NCBI GenBank assembly: GCA_024693715.1 | Contig: JAILKS010000072.1 | Location: forward strand, 1 to 64,000 | Direction of reading: 5' to 3' | DNA: 64,000 nucleotides | Source: Treponema sp. | Lineage (GTDB): Bacteria; Spirochaetota; Spirochaetia; Treponematales; Treponemataceae | In this document: positions 25,665 through 34,830 of the stretch, piece by piece | Position numbering within the stretch: the first letter of the stretch is position 1 | Layout: each line of letters begins with the position of its first letter | The notes under the pieces: generated by a model | Seen by the model: the letters and a program-made list of their open reading frames with translations, nothing else | Databases searched by the model: none | Told to the model about the DNA's origin: nothing | Program-made: the position numbers and the translations under genes

Positions 25665-27497
25665 TTATTCTTCTATGTCGTAGCATTTAATGTGAAGATC
25701 ATCTAACTGCTGCTGATCAACACTTGCAGGACATCCATCCATTGGAGAAGCGGCTACATTGTTTTTAGGGAACGCAATAACTTCATGAATAGATTCTTCG
25801 TGACACATAAGCATTACAAGTCTGTCTAAACCAGGTGCAATACCGCCATGTGGAGGAGCTCCGAATTTGAAAGCCTGAACTAAAAATCCGAAGGCTTTTT
25901 CTGCTCTTTCGCGGCTATATCCGACAATTTCAAAAATTCTTTCCTGAAGAACAGGATCATTAATACGCATTGAGCCGGAAGCAAGTTCATATCCATTTAA
26001 AACAAGATCATATAAATCTCCTTTTACAGCGCCCGGATCACTTTCCAGTGTATCCCAGTACTGCTGCTGAGGAAGGGTAAACATATGATGTTCGGTTTCC
26101 CAATGATTTTCTTCTTCGTTCCAGGCAAAATACGGGAAGTCTATAATCCATGCAAAATGGAATTCATCTTTTGGATTATAAAGGTTTAAATCTTTACCAA
26201 GCTGTTTTCGAACTGCACCAAGAGCTGTACATGCAAGCTGCCAGTTTTCATCACTTACAAAAAGCAGAAGATCATTCTTTTCGGCGCCAAGTTTACCGCA
26301 GATTTCTTCTTCGTGACCGGCATAGAATTTAGATATTCCACCTTCGAAAGTGCCTTCTGCATTAACTTTCATCCATGCAAGACCTTTTGCCTTATAGTTT
26401 TTTGCAACCTCTTCAAGAGCTTCTATCTGTTTTCGGCTGTATTTGTCTGCAACGTTTTTAACGACAAGTACTTTTAATCCGCTTCTTTTATGACGCTGGA
26501 TGTTTCTTCCGCTGTTTGCAGCACCTGCTTTGAAGGCGTTAAAATCACTTAAAGCTGCCATGAAAGACGCATCCTGCATTTTCATATCAAAACGTAAGTC
26601 AGGTTTATCGCTTCCATAAAAATCAAAAGCATCTTCCCATGCGATTCTATCGAATTTTGCAGGTAAATCGTAGTTTAAGGTTGTTTTGAAAATATGCTGC
26701 ATCATTCCTTCTGTTACAGTAAGAACCTCTTCACGATTTGTAAAAGACATTTCCATATCTATCTGAGTAAATTCCGGCTGTCTGTCTCCACGAGCATCTT
26801 CATCACGGTAACAGCGGGCAATCTGAAAATATTTATCAAATCCGGAAACCATCAGAAGCTGTTTATAAAGCTGAGGTGACTGTGGAAGAGAATAGAATTT
26901 TCCAGGATGAACACGGCTTGGAACCAAGTAATCACGTGCTCCTTCAGGAGTAGATTTTATGAAAGTTGGTGTTTCAATTTCCAAAAATCCTTTTGAAGTT
27001 AAATATTCACGAGTAGCAAAAGCAACCTTTGAGCGTAAAATGATATTATGCTGCATAGGATCACGTCGTAAATCAAGATAACGGTATTTTAATCTTAAAT
27101 CTTCATTAGGAATAACTAAAGTTCCATCTTTTTGACGAACTTCTTCTATAGAAAAAGGCAAATCCTGACTTGTTGTAAAGATGAAAATATCAGAAGCTTC
27201 AACTTCAATTTCACCGGTAGGCATATCCTTGTTAATGTCTTTTTCGCTTCTTGCGGCAACAATCCCTTCTACTGCAATACAATATTCGGATTTAAGGGAA
27301 GATGCAGTGTTTTTTAATTCTGCAGATGCCTTGTCACCAACCATTACCTGAGTAATACCGTAACGATCTCTAAGACGAATAAAAATAATGCCGCCTAAAT
27401 CACGAGTGCGGCTTACCCAACCATTTAAAATAACTTTCTTTCCAACATCAGCTTTAGAAAGTTCTCCACAAGTTACTGTACGCTTTGTATTTTCCAT
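25665..27497 (-). CDS. aspS: Aspartyl-tRNA synthetase
   Basis: AspRS charges tRNA(Asp). The 610-residue length marks the bacterial type with an insertion (GAD) domain. Visible are the N-terminal OB-fold anticodon-binding domain (GWVSRTRDLGGIIFIRLRD), motif 2 (FQIARCYRDEDARGDRQPEF), and motif 3 (GGIAPGLDRLVMLM). Whether it also charges tRNA(Asn) cannot be decided here. It is followed closely by the DUF4838 gene. Confidence 0.97.
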   Translation of the reverse strand: MENTKRTVTCGELSKADVGKKVILNGWVSRTRDLGGIIFIRLRDRYGITQVMVGDKASAELKNTASSLKSEYCIAVEGIVAARSEKDINKDMPTGEIEVEASDIFIFTTSQDLPFSIEEVRQKDGTLVIPNEDLRLKYRYLDLRRDPMQHNIILRSKVAFATREYLTSKGFLEIETPTFIKSTPEGARDYLVPSRVHPGKFYSLPQSPQLYKQLLMVSGFDKYFQIARCYRDEDARGDRQPEFTQIDMEMSFTNREEVLTVTEGMMQHIFKTTLNYDLPAKFDRIAWEDAFDFYGSDKPDLRFDMKMQDASFMAALSDFNAFKAGAANSGRNIQRHKRSGLKVLVVKNVADKYSRKQIEALEEVAKNYKAKGLAWMKVNAEGTFEGGISKFYAGHEEEICGKLGAEKNDLLLFVSDENWQLACTALGAVRKQLGKDLNLYNPKDEFHFAWIIDFPYFAWNEEENHWETEHHMFTLPQQQYWDTLESDPGAVKGDLYDLVLNGYELASGSMRINDPVLQERIFEIVGYSRERAEKAFGFLVQAFKFGAPPHGGIAPGLDRLVMLMCHEESIHEVIAFPKNNVAASPMDGCPASVDQQQLDDLHIKCYDIEE

Positions 27498-27538
27498 AAT
27501 GAGAATATTTTAATGATATAAAAGGTTTTAGACAATAT

Positions 27539-28456
27539 TTAAGCGTTAATAAAGAATAAAGAAAAGAACAAATAAATACTGCCGCATAACATGATTATAT
27601 TACCAATCATGTGCATCCATTTAATCTTTTTAAGACTGTAAAATACAATGCCAAGGATATAGAAGCCTGCTGTGGTCATAAGCATTGCAAAGCTTGTCTT
27701 AGAAAGAACATCATAAAGTGTTTTGCAGACAAAAATTCCGGCAAAACCAGATGTTATATAGAGGATAAGATTAAGCTTTTCAAATTTTCTTCCTGCAATT
27801 GAATAAAGAAGAATACCGAGTAAGGAAATTGCCCATACAATACCGAAAATTACCCAGCCTAAAACACCTTGAATTTTGGTAATTGTATAAGTGGTATATG
27901 TAAATCCGATGATGAGGAAAGAGAAAACATGCGAAAGTCTGTCGAAAACTCTCTTTGCAGTGAAATTTGTAAGTGCATGATGTAATGTAGAAAAAAGATA
28001 CATTAAAATCATTGCAGCACCAAACAAAGAATAGCTTACAGTTGTTAATGCGAAAAAGCTTTTTGCATTTCGGAGGGCAAGAGTATCAAGAATGGCAGTA
28101 GCAGCAATGAAAAGACAACAACCGATTCCCTGAATAATAGAACTTGTGATTTCTTCACCAACAGAAAAACGTCTGTTTGTTTTTTCAAATTCTATTTTTG
28201 CTTTTGCACGCTGAATTCTTTTTTCTGCAATTCTTTTTGCACGTTCATTTCTTGCATATTGTTCAGAAGCATATTTTGCCTTTAAACGCTCAGGATCTTC
28301 TGCATACTGAATGTTAATCTGCTGAACCTTCTGTTCATAATCATATTTTAAAGACTTAAGTCTGGATCTTTTCTTTTTTGCGATAGATTTTAGGGTTGAT
28401 TTGCGGACTGCTCTATTGGCAATTTCATTTTGTCGTTTTTCAGCTAACTTTGACAT
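27539..28456 (-). CDS. Hemolysin III (PAQR) family membrane protein with a basic N-terminal extension
   Basis: Residues about 105-305 form the seven-helix HlyIII/PAQR domain, with SSIIQGIGCC, FSTLHHALT (the conserved His near Ser/Asp ligands) and MHMIGNIIMLCGS. The first 100 residues are an extension of Lys/Arg/Ala-rich helix (RSRLKSLKYDYEQKVQQ, RAKRIAEKRIQRAKAKIE) that looks like a coiled coil and is not part of the usual family. PAQR proteins are proposed zinc-dependent membrane hydrolases or regulators. It lies 22 bases downstream of rlmB and is probably co-transcribed. Confidence 0.85.
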   Translation of the reverse strand: MSKLAEKRQNEIANRAVRKSTLKSIAKKKRSRLKSLKYDYEQKVQQINIQYAEDPERLKAKYASEQYARNERAKRIAEKRIQRAKAKIEFEKTNRRFSVGEEITSSIIQGIGCCLFIAATAILDTLALRNAKSFFALTTVSYSLFGAAMILMYLFSTLHHALTNFTAKRVFDRLSHVFSFLIIGFTYTTYTITKIQGVLGWVIFGIVWAISLLGILLYSIAGRKFEKLNLILYITSGFAGIFVCKTLYDVLSKTSFAMLMTTAGFYILGIVFYSLKKIKWMHMIGNIIMLCGSIYLFFSLFFINA

Positions 28457-28478
28457 ATAAACCTCTTTTTAACTGATA

Positions 28479-29264
28479 TCATTTGTTTCTTTTATAAAGT
28501 TCATAAAGCAGGACCCCGGTTGCAACAGAAACATTCAGACTATCTATTTTTCCACAGGTTGGTATTGAAACAATACAATCACATTGTTTTCGTAAAAGCG
28601 GTGAAATACCTTTTCCTTCGCTGCCCATTATTATAACGGATTTTTCAGCAAATTCAATATTACAGCAGGATTCTCCACCGGCATCGGCTCCATAAATCCA
28701 ATAATTGTTTGCTTTTAACTGTTCTGTAACTCTTACAAGATTATTTACAACAGCAGCATTTACCCAGGCACTTGCACCGGCACTTGTTCGACCGATGATT
28801 TCATTGTCTGAAATGTTTGAAGCACTGTTGTGTTCCGGAAGAATAATTAAATCTGCTCCAAACTGATCACAGCTTCTGATAATTGCGCCTACGTTATGAG
28901 GATCTGTAACCTTGTCTAAAATTACAACAGTAGATTTTTGTTTTGAAGAGTTTTCTAAAAGCCAGCTGTCAAAATTTACAAGATTCTGTGCTTTGTTGTC
29001 CTCTCCGGAAACAGACATTACAATTCCCCGGTGATCGCGCAGGCTTTCCTGTAAAGAAAGACAAATTTCATCGAGCTTTTGATTTGAGACCTGTTCAGAG
29101 GTGATTCCGGTTTTTTTTGCTTCTTCAAGGATTTTTTTTATGCGTGGACCCGGCTTACTGTAAAAAATTTTATATTCGCCAGATTCCTTTGACTGATTTT
29201 TTGAATCTTTTAAAAGAGCAATAATCCGTTCTTCGATGGAATGAAAGCCTGTTAAATATTTCAT
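28479..29264 (-). CDS. rlmB: 23S rRNA (guanosine-2251-2'-O)-methyltransferase RlmB-like (SpoU/TrmH family)
   Basis: The 261-residue enzyme has an N-terminal substrate-binding domain and a SPOUT domain with the three family motifs: VTDPHNVGAIIRSCDQFGAD, IIMGSEGKGIS and SIPTCGKIDSLNVSVATG. It should 2'-O-methylate a ribose in 23S rRNA or possibly tRNA. RlmB and related TrmH paralogues cannot be fully separated by eye. The IPTCGKIDSLNVS motif has Cys-Gly-Lys where many have MxGxxxSLN. Confidence 0.85.
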   Translation of the reverse strand: MKYLTGFHSIEERIIALLKDSKNQSKESGEYKIFYSKPGPRIKKILEEAKKTGITSEQVSNQKLDEICLSLQESLRDHRGIVMSVSGEDNKAQNLVNFDSWLLENSSKQKSTVVILDKVTDPHNVGAIIRSCDQFGADLIILPEHNSASNISDNEIIGRTSAGASAWVNAAVVNNLVRVTEQLKANNYWIYGADAGGESCCNIEFAEKSVIIMGSEGKGISPLLRKQCDCIVSIPTCGKIDSLNVSVATGVLLYELYKRNK

Positions 29265-29282
29265 AATTAAATAAAGAGAATT

Positions 29283-29780
29283 TTAACGTCCACAACACTG
29301 CTTGTATTTTTTGCCGCTGCCACAAGGACATGGATCATTACGGCCTACCTTAGCACCGACACGTGTAATTGTTGTAGGGATTACTTCACCGGCAACATAT
29401 TTCCATTCGTCGTTAATTTTTTTGAAAACAGAAATCTCATGGTGAAGATCATGCATCTGATTTAAAGTATAATCTGCAGTGAATTCTACGATATATTCGT
29501 CATCCTTCTGACCTTTTTCACTTCGCAGTATTTTTAAACCGTTCCACTGAGATTTTTTGCTCCAGTCTTCTGTTGCTTTTTTATCAATTTCTGCAATGCC
29601 TTCGCCTTCTTCACATGATGATATAATATAATTAATTTCATGCTTTACATAAGAAGAATAACGGGCTCTCATACATGCTTCTGCAGTTGGAGCTTTTATT
29701 TTTCCTTTTATGATTGGTTCACAGCATTCAGCATAAGCTTTCCCTGAACCGCAGGGACATAAATTATTATTTGTACTCAT
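29283..29780 (-). CDS. YchJ family SEC-C motif protein
   Basis: The 165-residue protein has an N-terminal SEC-C zinc motif ([15 protein letters not shown]), the YchJ-specific core ([22 protein letters not shown]), and a second SEC-C motif at the C-terminus ([18 protein letters not shown]). The cysteines for two zinc sites are all present. The fold of the core is NTF2-like. The biochemical role is not established. The rlmB gene follows 18 bases later. No ribosome-binding site is obvious. Confidence 0.88.
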   Translation of the reverse strand: MSTNNNLCPCGSGKAYAECCEPIIKGKIKAPTAEACMRARYSSYVKHEINYIISSCEEGEGIAEIDKKATEDWSKKSQWNGLKILRSEKGQKDDEYIVEFTADYTLNQMHDLHHEISVFKKINDEWKYVAGEVIPTTITRVGAKVGRNDPCPCGSGKKYKQCCGR

Positions 29781-29884
29781 AAGATTATATTAATGAATTT
29801 TCGAAAAGTGAACAATGGGAATTAAAATGATTTTATAAAAGGATTAATTATCTATCTTTTCTGTTGAAAAACAATTTTATAAAG

Positions 29885-29899
29885 TGCTAAAATATTTTT
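29885..29899 (+). promoter_or_regulatory. Extended -10 promoter giving a leaderless mRNA
   Basis: TTGAAA upstream, an 18-base spacer and TGC-TAAAAT (29885-29893) make a good promoter. The ATG of the ABC gene starts 7 bases after the hexamer, at the expected transcription start, so no ribosome-binding site can be present. Confidence 0.6.
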
Positions 29900-31462
29900 A
29901 TGGCTAATCTTATTACCATAAAGAACTGTAGGATAGAAAACAAAACAAAAACAATACTCTCTCAAATAGACTGGTCGTTAAACTCCGGCGAGGCGTGGCT
30001 TATCACAGGAAAAAATCAGAGCGGTAAAGCAGATTTTTTAAATGCACTTGCCGGTAACAATCACATAATCAAAAATAATGAAGACAGCGTTTATGAATTT
30101 AATGTTTCCAGTTCGGAAATTGTTTCTCTTGAAAGGGCTGCTCATCTTATTCAGGAAGAGCGGGAAAATGATGAAAGTGATTATATTGAAGGCGGTGTAG
30201 ATATTGGCAGAACAGGCAGATTTTTTATAGCACAGGCGCTTTGTCAGAATCTTCATAAAAATGCAGAATTACCTGTTTTTGCTGAAAAAATAGAAACTTA
30301 TCCTGCAATAAAATTATGTGGCGTTGAGTCCTTTTTAGACAGAGGATTAAAATATCTTTCGACCGGTGAAATAAGACGTCTTTTACTTGCTCGTGCGTTG
30401 ATTTCCAATAAAAAGCTTTTGATTTTATCTGATCCGTTTGCGGGTCTTGATGTTCAAAGCAGGGCAATTCTGCTTGAATTTTTTAATACGATTGTAAAAA
30501 ATCAGCTTAAGGAAAATCCCGGCAGTGAATATCCTCATTTGATAATTGCAATGGAACGATATACAGAAATTCCTGAGGCTATTACGAATGTTCTGGAATT
30601 TTCAGACAATAAAATCAGTTTTTGCGGAACAAAAGAAGATTATGAAAAAAAGCTTTTAATTCAAAAGCAGCAGAATGATGAAAATAATGAACAGAATAAA
30701 AATCAGCTTGAAGAAAATCTGAATGAAGTTTTAAATAATGAGCTTGTGAATAAAATTCAGTCGAAAGATGAATTTCTTGTAGAAATGTACAATGTTTGTG
30801 TCGGTTGGGATGGGCATGAGGTTTTAAAAAACATAAACTGGAAGTTAAAAAAAGGAGAGCATTGGCTCATTCAGGGTCCAAACGGGTCGGGAAAAACAAC
30901 GTTTCTTGAATTAATCACCGGCGACAATATGCAGGTTTTTTCGAATGATGTCCGTATTTTTGGAAAACGACGTGGAAGCGGTGAAACAATCTGGGATATA
31001 AAAAAACGGCTTGGAATTGTTTCTTATAGAATGCATGTTGAATATAGAATGCTTGGAAATACAAGTCTTCGTGATGTTATTATTTCGGGTTTTAGAGATT
31101 CCATTGGTTTATATGAATCACCGACAGATTTAGAAATTGCGGCTGCAAAAAAATGGCTTAATCTTGGAGGATTTGCGGGTCGTGAATCAGAAACATTTTC
31201 TTCTTTAAGTTACGGGGAGCAGCGGGCAATATTAATCCTTCGTTCAACTGTCAAAAATCCTGAAATTTTAATATTGGATGAGCCTTGTCATGGACTTGAT
31301 GATGAAAACAGAACAAAAATATTACATCTTATGAATTATATTGGAAATGCCGGTACAACAACTATGCTTCATGTAACTCATGATAAAACAGAAATCCTTG
31401 AGTGTGAAAAGCATGTTCTTGAATTATTACCCGGTAAAGAACCGATGTATAAAATCCGATAA
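29900..31462 (+). CDS. Tandem-domain ABC ATPase, ModF-like
   Basis: The 520-residue soluble protein has two ABC ATPase domains. The second (about 295-510) is complete: GPNGSGKTTF (Walker A), SLSYGEQRAILILRS (signature) and ILDEPCHGLD (Walker B). The first has GKNQSGKADF, in which Ala replaces the Walker A Ser/Thr, and signature YLSTGEIRRLLLARAL, so it may bind ATP poorly. The arrangement and KRLGIVSYRMHVEYR segment match ModF, an ABC protein named for molybdate operons, though no molybdate permease genes are present here. A linker rich in Gln/Asn/Glu joins the domains. The GH18-like gene follows 7 bases later. Confidence 0.82.
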   Translation: MANLITIKNCRIENKTKTILSQIDWSLNSGEAWLITGKNQSGKADFLNALAGNNHIIKNNEDSVYEFNVSSSEIVSLERAAHLIQEERENDESDYIEGGVDIGRTGRFFIAQALCQNLHKNAELPVFAEKIETYPAIKLCGVESFLDRGLKYLSTGEIRRLLLARALISNKKLLILSDPFAGLDVQSRAILLEFFNTIVKNQLKENPGSEYPHLIIAMERYTEIPEAITNVLEFSDNKISFCGTKEDYEKKLLIQKQQNDENNEQNKNQLEENLNEVLNNELVNKIQSKDEFLVEMYNVCVGWDGHEVLKNINWKLKKGEHWLIQGPNGSGKTTFLELITGDNMQVFSNDVRIFGKRRGSGETIWDIKKRLGIVSYRMHVEYRMLGNTSLRDVIISGFRDSIGLYESPTDLEIAAAKKWLNLGGFAGRESETFSSLSYGEQRAILILRSTVKNPEILILDEPCHGLDDENRTKILHLMNYIGNAGTTTMLHVTHDKTEILECEKHVLELLPGKEPMYKIR

Positions 31463-31469
31463 TTTAATC

Positions 31470-32459
31470 ATGAAAAGAAAAATTATTGTATTTTTAAGTT
31501 TGCTTTGTATTTTTACAGAAAAAGTTTTTTCTGAAGAAACTGCCGGAAAATATGAATTAAGAAAGGTAACTGGTAATCCCGTTAAATTTACAGAAAGCTG
31601 GGGTTATGTAATGATGTCTCGTGCCAATGAGTATAATAAATCTATGCCGTTGACCGATGTTTGTTATTTCGGCGGTTGTGTTGATGTTTATGGTGAACTG
31701 GCAGATATCCCTTCAAGAAATAAAATAGATATTGGAAATGCAAGGGCACATCTTGTTATAAACAGCGACAGTCGTTCTCTTACTCATTTTATTCTTGATC
31801 CGACATATGGTGTTAGAAACCGTCTGATTAAAGATATTGTTAAAGCAGCAGAAACCTTTGACGGTGTTCAGCTTGATTTTGAATATATACCGAAGCGTGA
31901 TAGAGAAAATTTCATAAAATTTATTGCAGATTTAAGATATAATCTCAAAGGAAAAATTCTTTCTGTGTGTGTTCCTGCTCGATTTAAATTATTAAAGGAA
32001 GATATGTATCCTTATGCAAAAATAGCAGATTACTGTGATAAGATTTTTGTAATGTGTTATGACGAGCACTGGTCGACAAGTAAGCCCGGAGCAATTGCTT
32101 CTATGGAGTGGAGCCGTAAGGTTGTAGATTATGCAGTAAGTGTTGTACCGGAAAAGAAGCTTGTAATGGGAATTCCTTTTTATGGAAGAACCTGGGCAAA
32201 TAAAACAACTTCAGGTGCATGGTATTTTTCAGGTGCTAATCGTATCATGCGGGAAAATGATGTAACAGAAATCATTTATGATGATGAAATCCCTCGTTTT
32301 ACATATAAAACACAGGTAACAGTTACAGGATATTTTAATGACGCTTATTCAGATGTTGCTCTTTGCCGTATGTATGAAAAAGTTGGCGTAAAGAACATCG
32401 GTTTCTGGCGCATTGGTCAGGAAGATCCAGATTTCTGGAAGTGGTTGGAAATAAAGTAA
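31470..32459 (+). CDS. Secreted GH18-like glycoside hydrolase
   Basis: From the ATG at 31470 (chosen because it starts a signal peptide, MKRKIIVFLSLLCIFTEKVFS) the protein has 329 residues. It forms a GH18-type barrel with DGVQLDFE in place of the canonical DGxDxDxE; the catalytic Glu is kept while the middle Asp is Gln. FVMCYDEHW, KLVMGIPFYGRTW and the final KNIGFWRIGQED also fit. Related proteins cut peptidoglycan or chitin-like glycans, or bind them. The frame extends upstream into the ABC gene, but only this start gives a signal peptide. Confidence 0.82.
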   Translation: MKRKIIVFLSLLCIFTEKVFSEETAGKYELRKVTGNPVKFTESWGYVMMSRANEYNKSMPLTDVCYFGGCVDVYGELADIPSRNKIDIGNARAHLVINSDSRSLTHFILDPTYGVRNRLIKDIVKAAETFDGVQLDFEYIPKRDRENFIKFIADLRYNLKGKILSVCVPARFKLLKEDMYPYAKIADYCDKIFVMCYDEHWSTSKPGAIASMEWSRKVVDYAVSVVPEKKLVMGIPFYGRTWANKTTSGAWYFSGANRIMRENDVTEIIYDDEIPRFTYKTQVTVTGYFNDAYSDVALCRMYEKVGVKNIGFWRIGQEDPDFWKWLEIK

Positions 32460-32495
32460 AAATACTATAAAATAACATCATCAGGAGTTGTAAAG

Positions 32496-33857
32496 ATGTT
32501 ATTTTCACCAGTAGAAATTCAAGAAACAGTAAATATGTTTATGCGGCAAAAGCTTGATATCCGTTGTATTACAATGGGTATCTCTCTTTTGGATTGTGCC
32601 GCTGAAGATTCAAAACGAGCCTGTGAAAAAATATATGATAAAATCATGACTAAAGCAGGAAATCTCGTAAAAACAGGACAGGATATTGAAAAAGAATTTG
32701 GTGTTCCTATTATCAATAAACGTATTTCTGTAACTCCAATCTCTCTTGTAGCGGGCGCAAGTAAAGCCGCTGATTATACAGATTATTGTAAAATTCTCGA
32801 TAAATGTGCAAAAGAACTCGGCATAAATTTCATTGGTGGTTTTAGTGCACTTGTTCAAAAGGGAATTACTCCTGCAGATAAAATCCTTATTGAATCTATA
32901 CCGGAAGCTTTGTCTGTTACAAATTATGTATGTTCTTCTGTAAATGTCGGAACTACAAAAAACGGAATAAATATGGATGCTGTTAAGCTTATGGGTGAAA
33001 TCATCTGTAAAACAGCAGAACGTTCTAAAAATTGTGATGTAAACGGTTGTGCAAAGCTTGTTGTATTCTGCAATGCACCGGAAGATAATCCTTTTATGGC
33101 AGGAGCATTTCATGGTCCTGGAGAAGGAGATACTGTAATAAATGTTGGAGTTTCCGGTCCTGGTGTAATTCTTGCTGCCGTTAAAGAATATAAGGGTCGT
33201 CCTATAAATGAACTTGCTGACGGTATAAAAAAGATGGCATTTAAGATTACAAGAATGGGTCAGCTTGTTGGAACAGAAGCCGCTCGCAGATTAAATACAA
33301 ACTTTGGTATTCTTGATTTATCGCTTGCTCCTACTCCGGCAGTTGGAGATTCTGTTGCACGTATTCTTGAAGAAATTGGTCTTGAAGGTTGTGGTGCTCC
33401 CGGAACAACAGCAGCACTTGCTATGCTTACAGATATGGTTAAAAAAGGCGGTGTAATGGCAAGTACAAATGTCGGTGGTTTAAGCGGAGCCTTTATACCT
33501 GTAAGTGAAGATGAAGGAATGATTGAAGCAGCAACAAAGGGTTCTATATGTCTTGAAAAGCTTGAAGCAATGACAACTGTTTGTTCAGTTGGTCTAGATA
33601 TGATTGCAATTCCTGGTGATACTCCTGCAACAACAATTTCCGGTATTCTGGCAGATGAATTTGCTATAGGAATGGTAAATAATAAAACAACAGCCTGTCG
33701 TCTTATTCCGGCTCCCGGTAAAAAAGCCGGTGATTGGGTTGAATTCGGCGGATTATTGGGAGGCTGTCCTGTAATGCCTGTCAATAAATTCAGCTGTGCA
33801 GATTTTATCAACCGGGGCGGAAGAATACCTGCACCAATTCATTCTTTCAGAAACTAA
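32496..33857 (+). CDS. UPF0210 (DUF711) family protein
   Basis: The 453-residue protein matches the conserved UPF0210 family along its full length: an N-terminal [18 protein letters not shown] segment, [15 protein letters not shown], a central GFSALVQKG, and Gly-rich [20 protein letters not shown] and [14 protein letters not shown]. The fold resembles the ribonucleotide-reductase/formate-lyase barrel. The function is not known. The ATG follows a clear AGGAG site. It may continue the transcript of the two genes before it (36-base gap). Confidence 0.88.
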   Translation: MLFSPVEIQETVNMFMRQKLDIRCITMGISLLDCAAEDSKRACEKIYDKIMTKAGNLVKTGQDIEKEFGVPIINKRISVTPISLVAGASKAADYTDYCKILDKCAKELGINFIGGFSALVQKGITPADKILIESIPEALSVTNYVCSSVNVGTTKNGINMDAVKLMGEIICKTAERSKNCDVNGCAKLVVFCNAPEDNPFMAGAFHGPGEGDTVINVGVSGPGVILAAVKEYKGRPINELADGIKKMAFKITRMGQLVGTEAARRLNTNFGILDLSLAPTPAVGDSVARILEEIGLEGCGAPGTTAALAMLTDMVKKGGVMASTNVGGLSGAFIPVSEDEGMIEAATKGSICLEKLEAMTTVCSVGLDMIAIPGDTPATTISGILADEFAIGMVNNKTTACRLIPAPGKKAGDWVEFGGLLGGCPVMPVNKFSCADFINRGGRIPAPIHSFRN

Positions 33858-33858
33858 A

Positions 33859-34767
33859 TCAGTCGTTTTTTTTGTTTTCTTCTTTTGGAGCAAGTTTTGC
33901 ACTGAAGAAAGACATTGCTGCTCCTCCACATAGACTCAGAAAACAGGCGATTCCTTTTACAACACTATTAATTTCACTAAAGCCCGGAAAAAATGTTATG
34001 GCTGAACCGCAGATTAATCCGAAAATAACTGCATAAGTAATATTAGGTTGTTTTTTTAATAAATAGCTTACAAGTTTTGCTCCGGAAATAAGACCTATAA
34101 CAACTCCGATTCCGTTTGGCAGTAAAAGAAAGAGTGAATGAAGGAATGTTTCCCAGTGAAACAGAGTATTTAATGCACCCATAACAATAGGATATACACC
34201 AAAAATCAGCATTATAAGCGAACCTGAAATTCCCGGAATAACCATTGTAATTGCACCGATTATTCCTCCAATAAATAGTTTAATAAGCAGATGAACAGAA
34301 ATTTGTGGAAGTTCGAAAGAAATTTCATCTGACTGTCCGCCAAGTTTTTCTTTAAGAATATGGAAAGTAATTAAAACTGCAAATCCGATTAATGCAGCAA
34401 TTATAATACCGGTAATTTTTCCTGCAGAAAATTTTTTCTCAGGATCTTCTTTTTTTATCATGTAAGTAAAAAGCATAGGGATAGAACCTAAAATAAGTCC
34501 AGTGAATGCGTAATTAGTCTGTACGGGAAAGTTTTCATATAATGTTTTAATGAGTTTACTGAAAAGCAAAACTCCACCAGCCATACCTGCCAGCAGCGGT
34601 ACGAGAAATTTCCAGTTTTCTTTTAGTTTTTTTAAATTTAAGGTGATTGCATTAACAAATTTTTCATAAATTCCAAAAATAACGGCTAAAGTTCCGCCTG
34701 AAACTCCAGGAATAACATTTGCCATACCTATAAAAATTCCAATAAAAATTAATCTGAAAAGTTCCAT
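33859..34767 (-). CDS. DUF368 family polyprenyl-phosphate transporter
   Basis: The 302-residue membrane protein (start ATG at 34767; the open frame extends 30 codons further into the promoter of the divergent gene, which is unlikely to be coding) has two related halves, each with an IPGxSGG/S loop: GMANVIPGVSGGTLAVIFGIYE and MVIPGISGSLIMLIFGVYP. About eight to ten helices are visible. DUF368 proteins have been linked to recycling of undecaprenyl phosphate across the membrane. It ends 1 base from the converging UPF0210 gene. Confidence 0.85.
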   Translation of the reverse strand: MELFRLIFIGIFIGMANVIPGVSGGTLAVIFGIYEKFVNAITLNLKKLKENWKFLVPLLAGMAGGVLLFSKLIKTLYENFPVQTNYAFTGLILGSIPMLFTYMIKKEDPEKKFSAGKITGIIIAALIGFAVLITFHILKEKLGGQSDEISFELPQISVHLLIKLFIGGIIGAITMVIPGISGSLIMLIFGVYPIVMGALNTLFHWETFLHSLFLLLPNGIGVVIGLISGAKLVSYLLKKQPNITYAVIFGLICGSAITFFPGFSEINSVVKGIACFLSLCGGAAMSFFSAKLAPKEENKKND

Positions 34768-34815
34768 ACTATGAATATATAGGTAAAATAAGATGTTTTC
34801 AATATAAAGTGAAAG

Positions 34816-34830
34816 TGTTAATATATAAAG
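34816..34830 (+). promoter_or_regulatory. Extended -10 promoter giving a leaderless mRNA
   Basis: TGT-TAATAT (34816-34824) is an extended -10, and the GTG start codon begins 7 bases after the hexamer. There is no ribosome-binding site. This is the same layout as at 21785 and 29885. Confidence 0.5.

Noticed and set aside
31380..31469. Upstream extension of the GH18-like frame
   Set aside because: It overlaps the end of the ABC gene, and only the start at 31470 gives a signal peptide.
32610..33811. Two long antisense frames (167 and 183 codons) on the minus strand
   Set aside because: They are antisense to the highly conserved UPF0210 gene and show compositional bias (Ile/Phe/Cys-rich or Pro/Ser/Ala-rich) typical of shadow frames.
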